From NCBI GenBank assembly GCA_014656175.1, contig BNBX01000015.1, forward strand, positions 52,341 to 116,340: a DNA stretch of 64,000 bases. The letters run 5' to 3'. This document shows positions 25,931 through 34,645 of this stretch, piece by piece. This DNA comes from Streptomyces werraensis. GTDB lineage: Bacteria > Actinomycetota > Actinomycetes > Streptomycetales > Streptomycetaceae. Positions within the stretch are counted from its first letter, which is position 1. Each line of letters opens with the position of its first letter. The notes under the pieces were generated by a model that did no database searches, was not told the DNA's origin, and was given only the letters and a program-made list of their open reading frames with translations. The position numbers and the translations under genes were made by a program.

Positions 25931-26917
25931 TCATGGGAGGTGCTCGGCCTCGGGTGAAGTCCGGCGCATCCGGCCGCCGCCGTCCCCCTGCTGGTCACCC
26001 GTTGCCACCCCGCGGTGCCACCTGCGGTAGACGCTTGGAGACACTCCCGTGACCCGCTTGAAAGCGCTACTCATCGCGCTCTCGGATCCGTAGCCGGTGT
26101 AGCGGGCGATCGCGGAAAGCGTTTCGTCGCTCTCGCGGAGTCTCTGCGCCGCGAGTTGGATGCGCCAGCGGGTCAGGTATTCCATCGGCCCCTGGCCCAT
26201 GGTGTCCTTGAAGCGTGCCGCCAGGGTGGAGCGGGAGACGGCACCGGCTCGCGCCAACTCGGCCACTGTCCAAGGGTGCGCCGGATCCGTGTGGAGCGAT
26301 GTCAGCGCGGCGCGGACTGCCGGCTCGGCCAGTCCTGTCAACAGCCCCGAGGCCGCTCGCGGTTCTCGGGCGAGGTACAGGCGCATCACGTGAATGAGCA
26401 TGACGACCGCCAGGTGCTCGGCGACGAGCGACGAAGCCGCCGGTCTCGACGTGAGTTCTTGCTCGATCACAGTGAGTGCCCATTCCACCGTTTCGGCGTG
26501 CGGTGAGCCCGCTGGGACGTGGATGACCGGTGGAAGGCCCGCCAGGAGAAGTTCGTGCCCAGGCTCGCCGAAGGTGAACCGCCCGCCGATGAGCAGCACG
26601 TCGTCGCCTGTGCCGGTGTGTGCCATTCCGTTCTCGGCTCTGGCGAAGATGGTGTGAGCGTCGATCTCGGGGCCCGGGGGGTCGCTGCGCAGGGTGAAGG
26701 GCAGTGGTCGGGTGAGCAGGTAGCAATCGCCCGGCGCCAAGGCGATCGGGCCGTCCGCTTTTTCCACCTCGAGCCAGCAGTACCCCCGTCGCAGGGTATT
26801 GAATTTCACTCCGGCCGGCGGCTCGAACCGGACGGCCCACTGCCCTCCGGCGGTCAGTCCCGCAGAGAGATGACTGCGTGTTCGGAGCAGGGACAGAACG
26901 TCTTCAAGCGGGTCCAT
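25931..26917 (-). CDS. AraC-family regulator with cupin-6 sensor domain
   Basis: 328 residues. The N-terminal sensor is of the AraC-binding-like cupin type (GGQWAVRFEPPAGVKFNTL, LAPGDCYLLTRPLPF). The C-terminal double HTH is WTVAELARAGAVSRSTLAARF, then YLTRWRIQLAAQRLRES and AIARYTGYGSESAMSSAFKRVTG. The ATG at 26917 follows AGGAGA. It is divergent from the SDR gene at 27025; only 107 bases separate the starts, so both genes share a control region. Proteins of this type often activate a neighbouring SDR. Confidence 0.93.
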   Translation of the reverse strand: MDPLEDVLSLLRTRSHLSAGLTAGGQWAVRFEPPAGVKFNTLRRGYCWLEVEKADGPIALAPGDCYLLTRPLPFTLRSDPPGPEIDAHTIFARAENGMAHTGTGDDVLLIGGRFTFGEPGHELLLAGLPPVIHVPAGSPHAETVEWALTVIEQELTSRPAASSLVAEHLAVVMLIHVMRLYLAREPRAASGLLTGLAEPAVRAALTSLHTDPAHPWTVAELARAGAVSRSTLAARFKDTMGQGPMEYLTRWRIQLAAQRLRESDETLSAIARYTGYGSESAMSSAFKRVTGVSPSVYRRWHRGVATGDQQGDGGGRMRRTSPEAEHLP

Positions 26918-27024
26918 TCTTCTCCTGGACGATGGGTAATCTGTCACGGACTTCCAATGATGTTCACTGCGTTCGTGGGGCAATACAGTCGAAGTGAATC
27001 CGCTCCACCGATGATGAGGTTTCC

Positions 27025-27987
27025 ATGAGTGCAGACAATCTGTTGACCACCCCGTTCTCACCCCGGGCGACGTCCGCTGAAGTGATTTCCGGGGTCGATC
27101 TCACGGGTCGACGGGCCATAGTCACCGGCGGGGCCTCAGGTATCGGTGTCGAGACGGTCAGGCCCCTGGTCGCAGCCGGCGCCGAGGTGACCGTCGCCAC
27201 CCGTCGGCCGGAATTGGCGGGGCCGCTGGTTCGCGAACTCAACGAGGCCGGGGGATCAGGGAGCGTTCATCTCGCCCAGCTCGACCTCTCCGACCTCGAG
27301 TCGGTGCGGTCCTTCGTGCAGGAATGGCAGGGGACACTCGACATCCTCGTCGCCAATGCAGGAATCATGGCACTCCCCCAGAAGGAACTCGCGCCGAACG
27401 GCTGGGAGCTGCAGCTCGCCACGAATTTCCTTGGTCACTTCGCTCTCACCACCGCATTGCATTCCGCGCTGAAGGCGAGCGGTTCCGCTCGTGTCGTGCT
27501 GGTCAGCTCCGGCGCACACATAAGCGTGCCTTTCGACTTCGAGGACCCGCAGTTCGAGCGGCGCCCGTACGATCCCTGGGCCGCCTACGGTCAGTCCAAG
27601 ACGGCGGAGGTCCTGTTCGCGGTGGGCGCTCGCCGCTGGGCCGGGGACGGCATTACCGTCAACGCCTGCAACCCGGGGTACATCCTGACCAACCTCCAGC
27701 GGCACCTCGACGACGACACCATGCGGGCGTTCGGAGTCATGGACGCTGACGGCCATCTCACTCCTCTGCCCTACTACAAGACACCGGCCCAAGGGGCGGC
27801 GACTTCCGTGCTCTTGGCGGCCTCGCCTCTGGTGAGCGGAGTGACGGGCCGCTATTTCGATGACAATCAGGAGGCGCCCATCGCGGTGGAGGGCGCGGAG
27901 AACCCGAGCGGTGTGGCGGCACATGCGCTCGACGCTGCTTCGGCGCAGCGGCTGTGGGAGTACGCGGACCAGGCCCTGCAGCGTTGA
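27025..27987 (+). CDS. Short-chain dehydrogenase/reductase (retinol-dehydrogenase-like)
   Basis: 320 residues. NAD(P) motif TGGASGIG (about residues 34-41), structural NAG in VANAGIMALP, catalytic serine region VVLVSSGAHISV, and the Tyr-Lys pair in YGQSKTAE (about 192-196). The long C-terminal tail and N-terminal extension are those of WW-domain-oxidoreductase-like SDRs. It starts 107 bases from the divergent AraC gene, its probable regulator. Substrate is not known. Confidence 0.92.
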   Translation: MSADNLLTTPFSPRATSAEVISGVDLTGRRAIVTGGASGIGVETVRPLVAAGAEVTVATRRPELAGPLVRELNEAGGSGSVHLAQLDLSDLESVRSFVQEWQGTLDILVANAGIMALPQKELAPNGWELQLATNFLGHFALTTALHSALKASGSARVVLVSSGAHISVPFDFEDPQFERRPYDPWAAYGQSKTAEVLFAVGARRWAGDGITVNACNPGYILTNLQRHLDDDTMRAFGVMDADGHLTPLPYYKTPAQGAATSVLLAASPLVSGVTGRYFDDNQEAPIAVEGAENPSGVAAHALDAASAQRLWEYADQALQR

Positions 27988-28251
27988 GGCTGACGTAGGC
28001 CAGCGGCCTGCGCTTGTGTCAGGGCGGCGGTAGCCGTTGTCCCAGCCTCGGGCGGGTTCCGCGGCACGGCGGCGTCAGCATGGCCGTCGCTCATGGCGAT
28101 CTGCTGCGCGATGACGTGTCCGCCGCCCCGCACGATGAGCGTGGCGGCGAGATGCGGATCGGGGTCTGTTGTGGTGGGGCTGGCCTGTTGCCTGTCAGTG
28201 CAGGGCAGCCGCCGGATTGTTGGTGAGACGTTCTTTATCCGCCGCCGGTTT

Positions 28252-28327
28252 CCCGGTTCCGGGTCTGGGATCGAGACCCGGAACCGGGGTGTCGCCCGAT
28301 GGTGAGCCTCAGATCATGAGGCTCACC
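28252..28327. terminator. Tandem hairpins between convergent SDR and acyl-CoA-dehydrogenase-like genes
   Basis: The first is a perfect 15-bp stem: CCCGGTTCCGGGTCT at 28252-28266 with 28274-28288, 7-base loop. The second is a perfect 11-bp stem, GGTGAGCCTCA at 28301-28311 with 28317-28327, 5-base loop, and it includes the stop codon of the minus-strand gene. The 264 bases between 27988 and 28251 hold no gene. Confidence 0.85.
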
Positions 28328-29517
28328 CGCTCCTCGATGCCGAGGAGGGACTTGCCGTAGACCTCGTACCCGACCGCCGGTACCAGGCCAGCGTGACGGG
28401 CCGCGGTGTTGGCATCCCGCCAGATGCGCTGCAGCGGGCTGGCCTCGGCGAACGCGGAGGCGCCGTGGACGTTCAGGAGGGTCGTGATCGCTGCCAGCAC
28501 CTGCTGGGCCGCGTAACCCGCCTGCGCCCGCAGCCTGGTGCGGGTGGCGTAGTCGAGTGTGCCCTTGGCCGCCGACCGGTCCACCTCGTCGGCGGCGGCG
28601 TAGATGTGCAGGCGCGCTGTCTCCAGTTGCAGGGCGGCTTGCGCGATCTGGGTCTGAACGCCCACGGAGTCGGCCTGCCGTAGGTGGATCGTGAAGGACA
28701 GGGGCTTGGATCCGGCTTGGTCGACCACGGTGTCAAGAGCGGCTTTGCCCATGCCGAGCAGAGGGCCGGCCAGACACAGCGTCAGCATGGGGCCGAAGGC
28801 GGAGGAGAAGAGGGCTCCGTCGTCAGCCGTGCGCGGGTAGCTGCCCTCCGCTGCCGCCGGCACCGACAGCACTCGGTGGGCGGGGACGAAGACGGATTCC
28901 GCCGTCAAGGTGTTGCTCGCTGTCGCCCGCATCCCCGCGGTGTGCCACGTGTCCTCCACGGACAGTTCCGAGGCGGGAATGAGCACCAGTGCCTGGTCGG
29001 CGACCGCGCCCGTCCCGTCCTTCAGCAGTGCTCCCACTGCCGCCCAGGTGGCGTGTGGGGCACCGGAGTTGTACGACCACCGGCCGGTGACACTCCATCC
29101 ACCTTCGACCGGCTCACCCATGCCGGTGGGTGCGGCGACGCCCGTCACGCGCGCGTCCGGGTCTGTTCCGAAAACGTCCTGTTGGGCCTGGTCGGGGAAC
29201 AGAGAGGCCAGCCAGTTGGTCACCGCGATGATCATGCCGGTCCACGCAGCCGACCCGTCGCCCTGTCCCAGGACCTCGGAGACGGTGGTCAGTGTCCTCA
29301 GATCGGTCTGGTGACCACCGAGCCGCTTCGGCGTGAGCAGCCGGAAGACACCCGCTTCGGTCATGGCCTCGACCGCTTCGGGCGACACCGTGCGTTCCTG
29401 CTCGCTGCGATCTGCCTGGGCTCGCAGCACCGCCTGGAGATCGGCGGCCCGGGCGACGAGCTTCGCCCTTCGTTCTTCAGGGGACGGCGTGTTGGTGCCG
29501 TCGACGGGATGTCCCAC
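28309..29517 (-). CDS. Acyl-CoA-dehydrogenase-fold flavoprotein (HsaA/group D monooxygenase-like)
   Basis: About 402 residues. Features of the acyl-CoA dehydrogenase fold: N-terminal helices with PKRLGGHQTDLRTL, the FAD loop GRWSYNSGAPHATWAAVGAL (the W.S.G of flavin-dependent oxygenases), TWHTAGMRATASNTLTAESVFVPAHR, and the C-terminal helix bundle LNVHGASAFAEASPLQRIWRDANTAARH. It lacks the catalytic Glu pattern of beta-oxidation enzymes and is closer to two-component flavin monooxygenases such as HsaA. The start is uncertain: GTG 29517 or TTG 29535, neither with a good ribosome binding site. Confidence 0.85.
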   Translation of the reverse strand: MGHPVDGTNTPSPEERRAKLVARAADLQAVLRAQADRSEQERTVSPEAVEAMTEAGVFRLLTPKRLGGHQTDLRTLTTVSEVLGQGDGSAAWTGMIIAVTNWLASLFPDQAQQDVFGTDPDARVTGVAAPTGMGEPVEGGWSVTGRWSYNSGAPHATWAAVGALLKDGTGAVADQALVLIPASELSVEDTWHTAGMRATASNTLTAESVFVPAHRVLSVPAAAEGSYPRTADDGALFSSAFGPMLTLCLAGPLLGMGKAALDTVVDQAGSKPLSFTIHLRQADSVGVQTQIAQAALQLETARLHIYAAADEVDRSAAKGTLDYATRTRLRAQAGYAAQQVLAAITTLLNVHGASAFAEASPLQRIWRDANTAARHAGLVPAVGYEVYGKSLLGIEERVSLMI

Positions 29518-29765
29518 GTTCCCTCGTTTTCTCAAGGTGGCCGGGCCTCAGGCGGGCCCGTCGTCTACTGGGTGTCGGCCTTCCCTGCCGGCGGCCGGGA
29601 AGGCCCGGTACATAGGTGGAGCGGGCCCGCACAGCTCACACCGTGCGCAACGTGCCTTTGCGGCTGCGTGGGTGGAGGGGGTTGGCCACGCTGTTGTTCA
29701 CGGCCGGAGCTTCCCCGCCATGTCCAGTGGCGGGAGCAGCAGGGTGGAGCCCTCGACGGGCACTG

Positions 29766-30554
29766 TCACCACACGGACCGGTCGAGCCAGGAGAGGACAC
29801 GGTCTGCCACTTCGGTCCAGCGAGGCTCCAGAATGAGGCTGTGTGCCCGGTCGGGGAGGAACAGGTAGTCGGCTCCGAAGTGATCTGCGTGTCTGCGGAC
29901 CAGATCGGCCGGTGACACGATGTCGCGGCCTCCGGCGACCATCAGTGCGGGGCCGCTGATCCGCGTCCGGTCGAGCGCGATGGCCGCGCCACGCTGAGCA
30001 GCTTCCCAGACGGCCTTCGGGGACTCGTCCGGCATGAGGCTGTAGTAGCGACGCGCGTCGTCGTCCGAGCAGCCTGCGAAGAACCACTCCACGGCCATCT
30101 CGTACGGCATGGGAGGGAAGGGTTCGCTCAGGTCGACCTCCAGGGGAAGAGGCGCACCCGCGGTGTGCTGCGAGGGCACCGGGGCCAGGAGCACCTGCGC
30201 GGCGACCGGGAACTGCTCTGCGTATTTCTGCACCGCAGCCGCACCCATGCTGTGCGCGACGAGCACGGGGGTGTCGTCGACGTGCGATATGACGGTCCGC
30301 AGTTCGCGCGTGACGTCGAGCATGCTCCGTCGTACGAACTCGTCCTTCGGCAGGTTCCGCGAGTTGGTGTGGTTGTACCAGCTGAAGGCGTAGCTGTGCC
30401 GGCCGGCGGCCGCGAAGTAGGGCAGCCACTGTTCCCACAGCCAGCTTCCGTGGCTCCCGCCGTGCACGAAGACCACCGGGGGGCCTTTCGGTGCTCCCTG
30501 GGGCGCGACGTGTTCGACGAAGATGCCGTCCACCTGACAACTGTCGATCACCAC
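29766..30554 (-). CDS. Alpha/beta hydrolase
   Basis: 262 residues from GTG 30554, six bases after GGAGG. Oxyanion strand VVFVHGGSHGSWLW, nucleophile elbow AHSMGAA (about residue 100), Asp in AGGRDIVSPADL and His in DRAHSLIL are the expected triad. Cap helices follow the elbow. It precedes the flavoprotein on the same strand with a gap of about 248 bases, and lies downstream of the exported NTF2-like gene. A role in breaking an ester or C-C bond of the same small molecule is inferred only from context. Confidence 0.85.
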   Translation of the reverse strand: MVIDSCQVDGIFVEHVAPQGAPKGPPVVFVHGGSHGSWLWEQWLPYFAAAGRHSYAFSWYNHTNSRNLPKDEFVRRSMLDVTRELRTVISHVDDTPVLVAHSMGAAAVQKYAEQFPVAAQVLLAPVPSQHTAGAPLPLEVDLSEPFPPMPYEMAVEWFFAGCSDDDARRYYSLMPDESPKAVWEAAQRGAAIALDRTRISGPALMVAGGRDIVSPADLVRRHADHFGADYLFLPDRAHSLILEPRWTEVADRVLSWLDRSVW

Positions 30555-30775
30555 AACCAACCTCCATGTAGGGGAGAGAGCCGACGCGGTCGATGAGGCC
30601 GGGAGGGCTTCCGGGCCGGCGAGATGAACGCCGGCAACGGGTGCGCGTTGTCGGCAGGGAGAGTCAGGAAACCGCCGCCGTCTCGACGCGCACGTTGCGC
30701 ACGCGGCGGAAAGCAGCGGTTCCGTGGGTATGAAGTGGGGTATGTGAGCGCACTCGAAGGCGCAGCCCACGTACC

Positions 30776-31426
30776 TCAGTTGGCGGGGGCGGTCTGGGAA
30801 GGAGCGCTCTCGGAAGCGGCGGTCTTCGGAGGGGTCCAGTTCGGGATGGGATCCATACGGAACCGGGTCAGCAGCACCGAGTCGATGAGCCACTTGCCGT
30901 CGATCTTCCGATAGGTCTCACGGTACTGCCCGTAGCCGTGGTGGCCCTGCGGCGCGTCCTTGCTTGCCGGGAACGTGAGCACGTCCTGCATCGACCAGAT
31001 ACCCGACGCGGTGTTCGGACCGGTGATGGTGATCTCCGGCATCATGCCGGAGTGGGCGGAGGGTGCCTTGCCGGTCAGGTCGCGGATGGTGTAGGCGAAG
31101 TCCTTCGGGGACTTCCACGTGATTCCGTCGGTCACCAGCTTGGCGTGCGGGGTGAACAGTGCAGCCAGCTCGTCGTGCTTCTTCTCGTCCACGAAACGGA
31201 AGTAGCGAGCCTTGAGCTGGTGAATGTCCTCGATGTCCTCCAGGCGCTGCACCTTCGCGGCCAGTGACCTCGACGGCTCGCTCGCCGACCGGTCGTGTGC
31301 GTTGGCCGACGGCGAGGTCAGAGCCACAGCGCCGAGACCCCCCACCATCAGCAGTGCGGCCGCTAGCGCCGACGCGCCGATACGGGAGCGCCACGCCGCC
31401 GTGTTTCGGTTTTCCTGTCCGTGCAT
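30776..31426 (-). CDS. NTF2-like (SnoaL-type) protein with signal peptide
   Basis: 216 residues from ATG 31426 (AAAGGA upstream). The N-terminus has an Arg-rich start and a hydrophobic core (IGASALAAALLMVGGLGAVAL) ending at ANAHD, so it is predicted to be exported. The remainder is the same NTF2 domain as the gene at 23351-23812, including KARYFRFVDEKKHDELAALF, GYGQYRETYRKIDGKW and LIDSVLLTRFRMDP. The C-terminus has an extra Pro/Ser/Ala tail. SnoaL-like proteins are normally cytoplasmic, so the exported copy is unusual. Confidence 0.85.
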   Translation of the reverse strand: MHGQENRNTAAWRSRIGASALAAALLMVGGLGAVALTSPSANAHDRSASEPSRSLAAKVQRLEDIEDIHQLKARYFRFVDEKKHDELAALFTPHAKLVTDGITWKSPKDFAYTIRDLTGKAPSAHSGMMPEITITGPNTASGIWSMQDVLTFPASKDAPQGHHGYGQYRETYRKIDGKWLIDSVLLTRFRMDPIPNWTPPKTAASESAPSQTAPAN

Positions 31427-31642
31427 GTTGATCGTTCCTTTCGTTCCGCCCGGGCGGCCGTGGCTTCGACGGGCGACCGCCCAGGAGGCGGCGCAGAACA
31501 AGCCCGTGCGGAAAGTGAATCTTTGCGGTCCCGGTCTTGCGGCCGCCTTCGTGACGACTGCAGGGGCGGCAAGACCGGGGTGCCGGTTCCTCGTGACCCT
31601 GGTAGCGGGTGGCGCGGGAACAGTGCACAGTAGATACTAAGA

Positions 31643-31655
31643 GGAACGTTCAGTC
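31643..31655 (+). promoter_or_regulatory. Possible TetR-type site, GGAACG family
   Basis: GGAACGTTCAGTC at 31643-31655 resembles sites at 34489, 35274 and 35316 (shared pattern GGAACGNNYGNTC, here with one departure). It lies just after GATACT (31633-31638), a -10-like hexamer facing right. It sits between the exported NTF2-like gene and the small reading frame and DsbA-family gene on the right. Confidence 0.35.
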
Positions 31656-31720
31656 AATAATTCCGTATGCCGCTCCCTCGCGGCGAGACGCAGGACACAC
31701 ACCTGGAGAAGGGAAGACCC

Positions 31721-31879
31721 ATGCACACGACCCGGGCCGCCCTGGACACGCAACACTGCCTCGGCGTCGACGCCGGGCCCGAGGGATGGCGCCGCATCAT
31801 CACCATCCTCCTCGACGGGCTTCGCGCTCCCGGGCACACCACACTCGCGGGTCCCCCACCCCGCACCACCGGTATCTAA
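31721..31879 (+). CDS. 52-residue reading frame resembling the C-terminus of a TetR regulator
   Basis: ATG 31721 is preceded by GGAGAAGGGA. The peptide includes GPEGWRRIITILLDGLRAPGH, like the last helix of TetR-family proteins. No HTH is encoded upstream, so it is either a remnant that has kept or gained a ribosome binding site, or a small independent gene. It ends 99 bases before the DsbA-family gene and may be read in the same transcript. Confidence 0.35.
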   Translation: MHTTRAALDTQHCLGVDAGPEGWRRIITILLDGLRAPGHTTLAGPPPRTTGI

Positions 31880-31978
31880 CCGGCCTGGTTCACCGCCGTC
31901 ACACGACACGGCGCCCGTCTCTCCCCGAGCCCATCGGCCTCCAGGGGAAGGACCGGCTGCCGGCGAAAGGACACCATC

Positions 31979-32698
31979 ATGCGCGTCGACATCTGGTCCG
32001 ACATCTCCTGCCCGTGGTGCTTCATCGGCAAGGCCCGGTTCAAGCAAGCACTGGCCTCCTTCCCGTACCGTGCCGATGTCGAAGTCGTCCACCGTTCCTT
32101 CGAACTCGACCCGCATCTGGATGAGACCCGCCCCACGACCGGGGCAGCCCACGCGAAGAAGTACGGCATGACCCCGGCACAGGCTCGCGCGGCAGAGGAG
32201 CGCATAGCGCGCGTCGCCAGGCAGGAGGGACTCGGCTACCTCGTCGATCACCGAGACCACGGAAACACCTTCGACATGCATCGGCTCCTCCATCTCGCCG
32301 CCGCCCACGGCGTGGCGGAAGAACTGTTGTCCTTGTTCTACGAGGGCAACTTCGCGACGGCACGCACGCTCTACGACGCCGAGCACCAGATCCAGCTCGC
32401 CGTGCGCGCGGGTCTGGACGGGGACGAGGTGCGCGGTGTGCTGGCCGACAAGCAGGCGTACGCCGCTGACGTGCGCAAGGACGAGGCAGAGGCGGCGCGA
32501 CTGGGCGTCACAGGTGTGCCGTTCTTCGTCATCGACGGGAAGTACGGCCTGTCGGGTGCTCAGCCGGCGCACGCCTTCACGGAGGCGTTGGAGCGAGCGT
32601 GGGCCGAACGGAAGCCGGAACTGCAGGTCGCCGGCACAGTGCCCGACGGTGGGTGCGACGCAGAAGGTGCGTGCGCGCTGCCCTCGCCCCGGCCGTGA
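31979..32698 (+). CDS. DsbA-family (FrnE-type) thioredoxin-fold oxidoreductase
   Basis: 239 residues. The CPWC motif of FrnE/DsbA-like proteins occurs at DISCPWCFIGKARF (residues about 10-13), with an inserted helical domain and the cis-Pro segment VTGVPFFVIDGKYGLSGAQ near residue 180. There is no signal peptide, so it acts in the cytoplasm, as FrnE proteins do. The C-terminus has extra Cys residues (GGCDAEGAC). It is followed 29 bases later by an HD-domain gene on the same strand. Confidence 0.92.
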   Translation: MRVDIWSDISCPWCFIGKARFKQALASFPYRADVEVVHRSFELDPHLDETRPTTGAAHAKKYGMTPAQARAAEERIARVARQEGLGYLVDHRDHGNTFDMHRLLHLAAAHGVAEELLSLFYEGNFATARTLYDAEHQIQLAVRAGLDGDEVRGVLADKQAYAADVRKDEAEAARLGVTGVPFFVIDGKYGLSGAQPAHAFTEALERAWAERKPELQVAGTVPDGGCDAEGACALPSPRP

Positions 32699-32727
32699 CC
32701 CCGCCCGCGCAGCGCAACAGGCCGGAC

Positions 32728-33360
32728 ATGACGACGAAGACGGGAGACGTGCAGGTGTCGATCAGTTTCGGGGGGTCGGTCGCCGATGCCGCCTACACGC
32801 ACGTGCGGGGCGTCCTCGATCCCGCCATTCTCAACCACAGCATCCGGGTGTGGCTGGTGGCCGAGCACCTGGGGCGCAGGCAGGGCATCGGTGACTTGGC
32901 GCGGGAGGCGCTCGCCGTGGCCTGCCTGTTCCACGACGCGGGCACGGCCGCACCCTATGACGGACCGCAACGGTTCGAGGTCGAGGGCGCGGACGCCGCC
33001 CGAGCCTTCCTGAAGGACCACGACTGGCCGGCACCCCTGGTCCAGGAGGTCTGGGAAGCTGTCGCGCTTCACACCTCTCCCGGCATCGCGGAGCGCATGG
33101 GGCCGCTGCCGCAGCTGGTGCGGCAGGCCGTCCTGGTCGACTTCGGCAGGAGCGACCTGATCGACCCCGCCGATCAGGGACCGTTGCTTTCGGCCCTGGG
33201 ACGCTTTCCCCGCCTGGACATCGAGACCGTCCTCGGCGACGCGGTGGTCGCTCAAGCCGTCCGGTGTCCGCAGAAGGCACCGCCGTCCAGCTGGCCCGGT
33301 GGCCTGCTCGCCGCACATCTGGCGCATCCGATGCACGGCGGCGTCAACCCCGCCTTCTGA
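32728..33360 (+). CDS. HD-domain protein (cyanamide-hydratase-like)
   Basis: 210 residues. Metal-binding HD pattern: His in ILNHSIRVWLVAEHL, HD in ACLFHDAGTA, and the later His in EAVALHTSPGI and Asp in VLVDFGRSDLID. Spacing is that of the HD superfamily, closest to cyanamide-hydratase/inositol-oxygenase-like members. Substrate unassigned. It probably forms an operon with the FrnE-like gene (29-base gap); the ribosome binding site is weak. A strong terminator hairpin follows. Confidence 0.85.
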   Translation: MTTKTGDVQVSISFGGSVADAAYTHVRGVLDPAILNHSIRVWLVAEHLGRRQGIGDLAREALAVACLFHDAGTAAPYDGPQRFEVEGADAARAFLKDHDWPAPLVQEVWEAVALHTSPGIAERMGPLPQLVRQAVLVDFGRSDLIDPADQGPLLSALGRFPRLDIETVLGDAVVAQAVRCPQKAPPSSWPGGLLAAHLAHPMHGGVNPAF

Positions 33361-33460
33361 GGCGTCCGTTCCCGCCCTGCCGGGTCGGGAAGTCTGGGAT
33401 CTTGTTCGTCACCGAGGCGTAGGGGGCAGGGAGCGGACACGCCGGCGGCCGAAAGACGGG

Positions 33461-33491
33461 TTCGGGGAAGGGCTTCGAGCCCTTCCCCGAA
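33461..33491. terminator. Perfect 14-bp hairpin after the HD gene
   Basis: TTCGGGGAAGGGCT at 33461-33474 pairs with 33478-33491, with a 3-base loop. It lies about 100 bases after the HD stop and 107 before the stop of the convergent SDR gene, so it may serve both strands. Confidence 0.8.
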
Positions 33492-33597
33492 TCAGGCGTT
33501 GCCGACCTGTGTGACCGCAGGTCCCCGCAGGCCGCTCACGAGGTCGGCAGTGACCGAGTGCGTGACCGCAGTCCGACAGGGCTGGCCGACGAGGTGA

Positions 33598-34362
33598 TCA
33601 GTAGCCCGCAGTGAGCGCGCCGTCGATCGCCAGGGCGGCGCCGCTGATGAAGCGGCTCTCGTCGCTCAGCAGGAAGGCGGTGAAGGCGGCGATCTCACTG
33701 ACTTCGGCCGAACGCCCCGTCGGCTGCTGGCTGAGGATGGTATTCGCAGCTTCCGGGTTGCTCGCCGTGAAGCCCTGCCACAGCGGCGTGTTGACCAGCC
33801 CCGTGAGGAGGGCGTTGACCCTGACACCGTCCTTTGCCGCGTCCAGCGCCGTCGAGCGGGTCAGACCGACGACACCGTGCTTGGCGGCCGAGTAGGCGAC
33901 GGCCGACGGGTCACCCGCCGCACCGACCACAGAGGCGTTGTTGACGATGGAACCTCCGCCGCTGGCGATGATGGCCGGGATCTCGTGCTTGAGGCTGTAG
34001 AAGACACTGGTCAGGTTCAGGGAGACCACGCTCTGCCAGAAGGCGGCGTCCACCTCACGGATCGATCCCTGACTGTTGCCGCCGCCGGCGTTGTTGAACG
34101 CGCCGTGCAGGGCCCCGAACTCCCTGACCGTGAAGTCCACCAGGTGCGCGACGTCCTCCTCGCGGGTGACGTCCGTGGGAACGAAGACGGCCTGGCCGCC
34201 GTCGGCCGAGACCTCCGCCGCGACCGCTTCACCACGTGCCTTGTCCCGCGCCCCGATGACCACCGTCGCTCCCTCGCCGGCGAGTCGCTTCACCGTGGCC
34301 TCACCCATCCCGGAGGTGCCCCCGGTAACGATGATGATCTTCGAATTCAGGCGGTTGGACAT
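33598..34362 (-). CDS. Short-chain dehydrogenase/reductase (classical, FabG-like)
   Basis: 254 residues. Cofactor motif TGGTSGMG, FNNAGGG, catalytic Ser in VNNASVVGAAG, and Tyr-Lys in AYSAAKHG; the C-terminus SGAALAIDGALTAGY is classical. The ATG at 34362 has GGAG upstream. The promoter region at 34480-34501 contains a GGAACG-type site also present at the TetR promoter, and a TAAGGT -10-like box in the minus orientation overlaps it, so the TetR at 35351 is its likely regulator. Confidence 0.92.
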   Translation of the reverse strand: MSNRLNSKIIIVTGGTSGMGEATVKRLAGEGATVVIGARDKARGEAVAAEVSADGGQAVFVPTDVTREEDVAHLVDFTVREFGALHGAFNNAGGGNSQGSIREVDAAFWQSVVSLNLTSVFYSLKHEIPAIIASGGGSIVNNASVVGAAGDPSAVAYSAAKHGVVGLTRSTALDAAKDGVRVNALLTGLVNTPLWQGFTASNPEAANTILSQQPTGRSAEVSEIAAFTAFLLSDESRFISGAALAIDGALTAGY

Positions 34363-34488
34363 GGGTGCTCCATTCTTGCCCCGGGGTGACACGGCCACGA
34401 CTCCGGAATGTTCGAGATAACGGGCGAACGCCCTGAGCAGGCTGGAGGCTCTCCACTCCCGAGCCTGCCTCTTCACGGTACCTTATCA

Positions 34489-34501
34489 GGAACGAATGGT
34501 C
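34489..34501. promoter_or_regulatory. Putative TetR operator upstream of the SDR gene
   Basis: GGAACGAATGGTC at 34489-34501, bracketed by TTATC (34483-34487) and GATAA (34502-34506) in inverted orientation. It resembles the two sites at the TetR promoter and lies about 127 bases upstream of the SDR start, overlapping a -10-like box. Confidence 0.5.
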
Positions 34502-34645
34502 GATAAAGAAAATTCCGTGCCCGTGCCCCGGGCCGTTGCGGAGGATCACCCGCCGGCCGGCCCCCGTGACGTGGGCGCCCTCCCCCGTTCCGCGCGGGAC
34601 GGCGAGGACGAGCCCTGCGTCCGTCCGCTTCGCAAGGAGCGGACG

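Noticed and set aside
31427..31441. GGAACGATC-like sequence just before the exported NTF2-like gene, seemingly another TetR operator
   Set aside because: The GGA run is explained by the ribosome binding site AAAGGA at the right spacing; kept out of the operator list.
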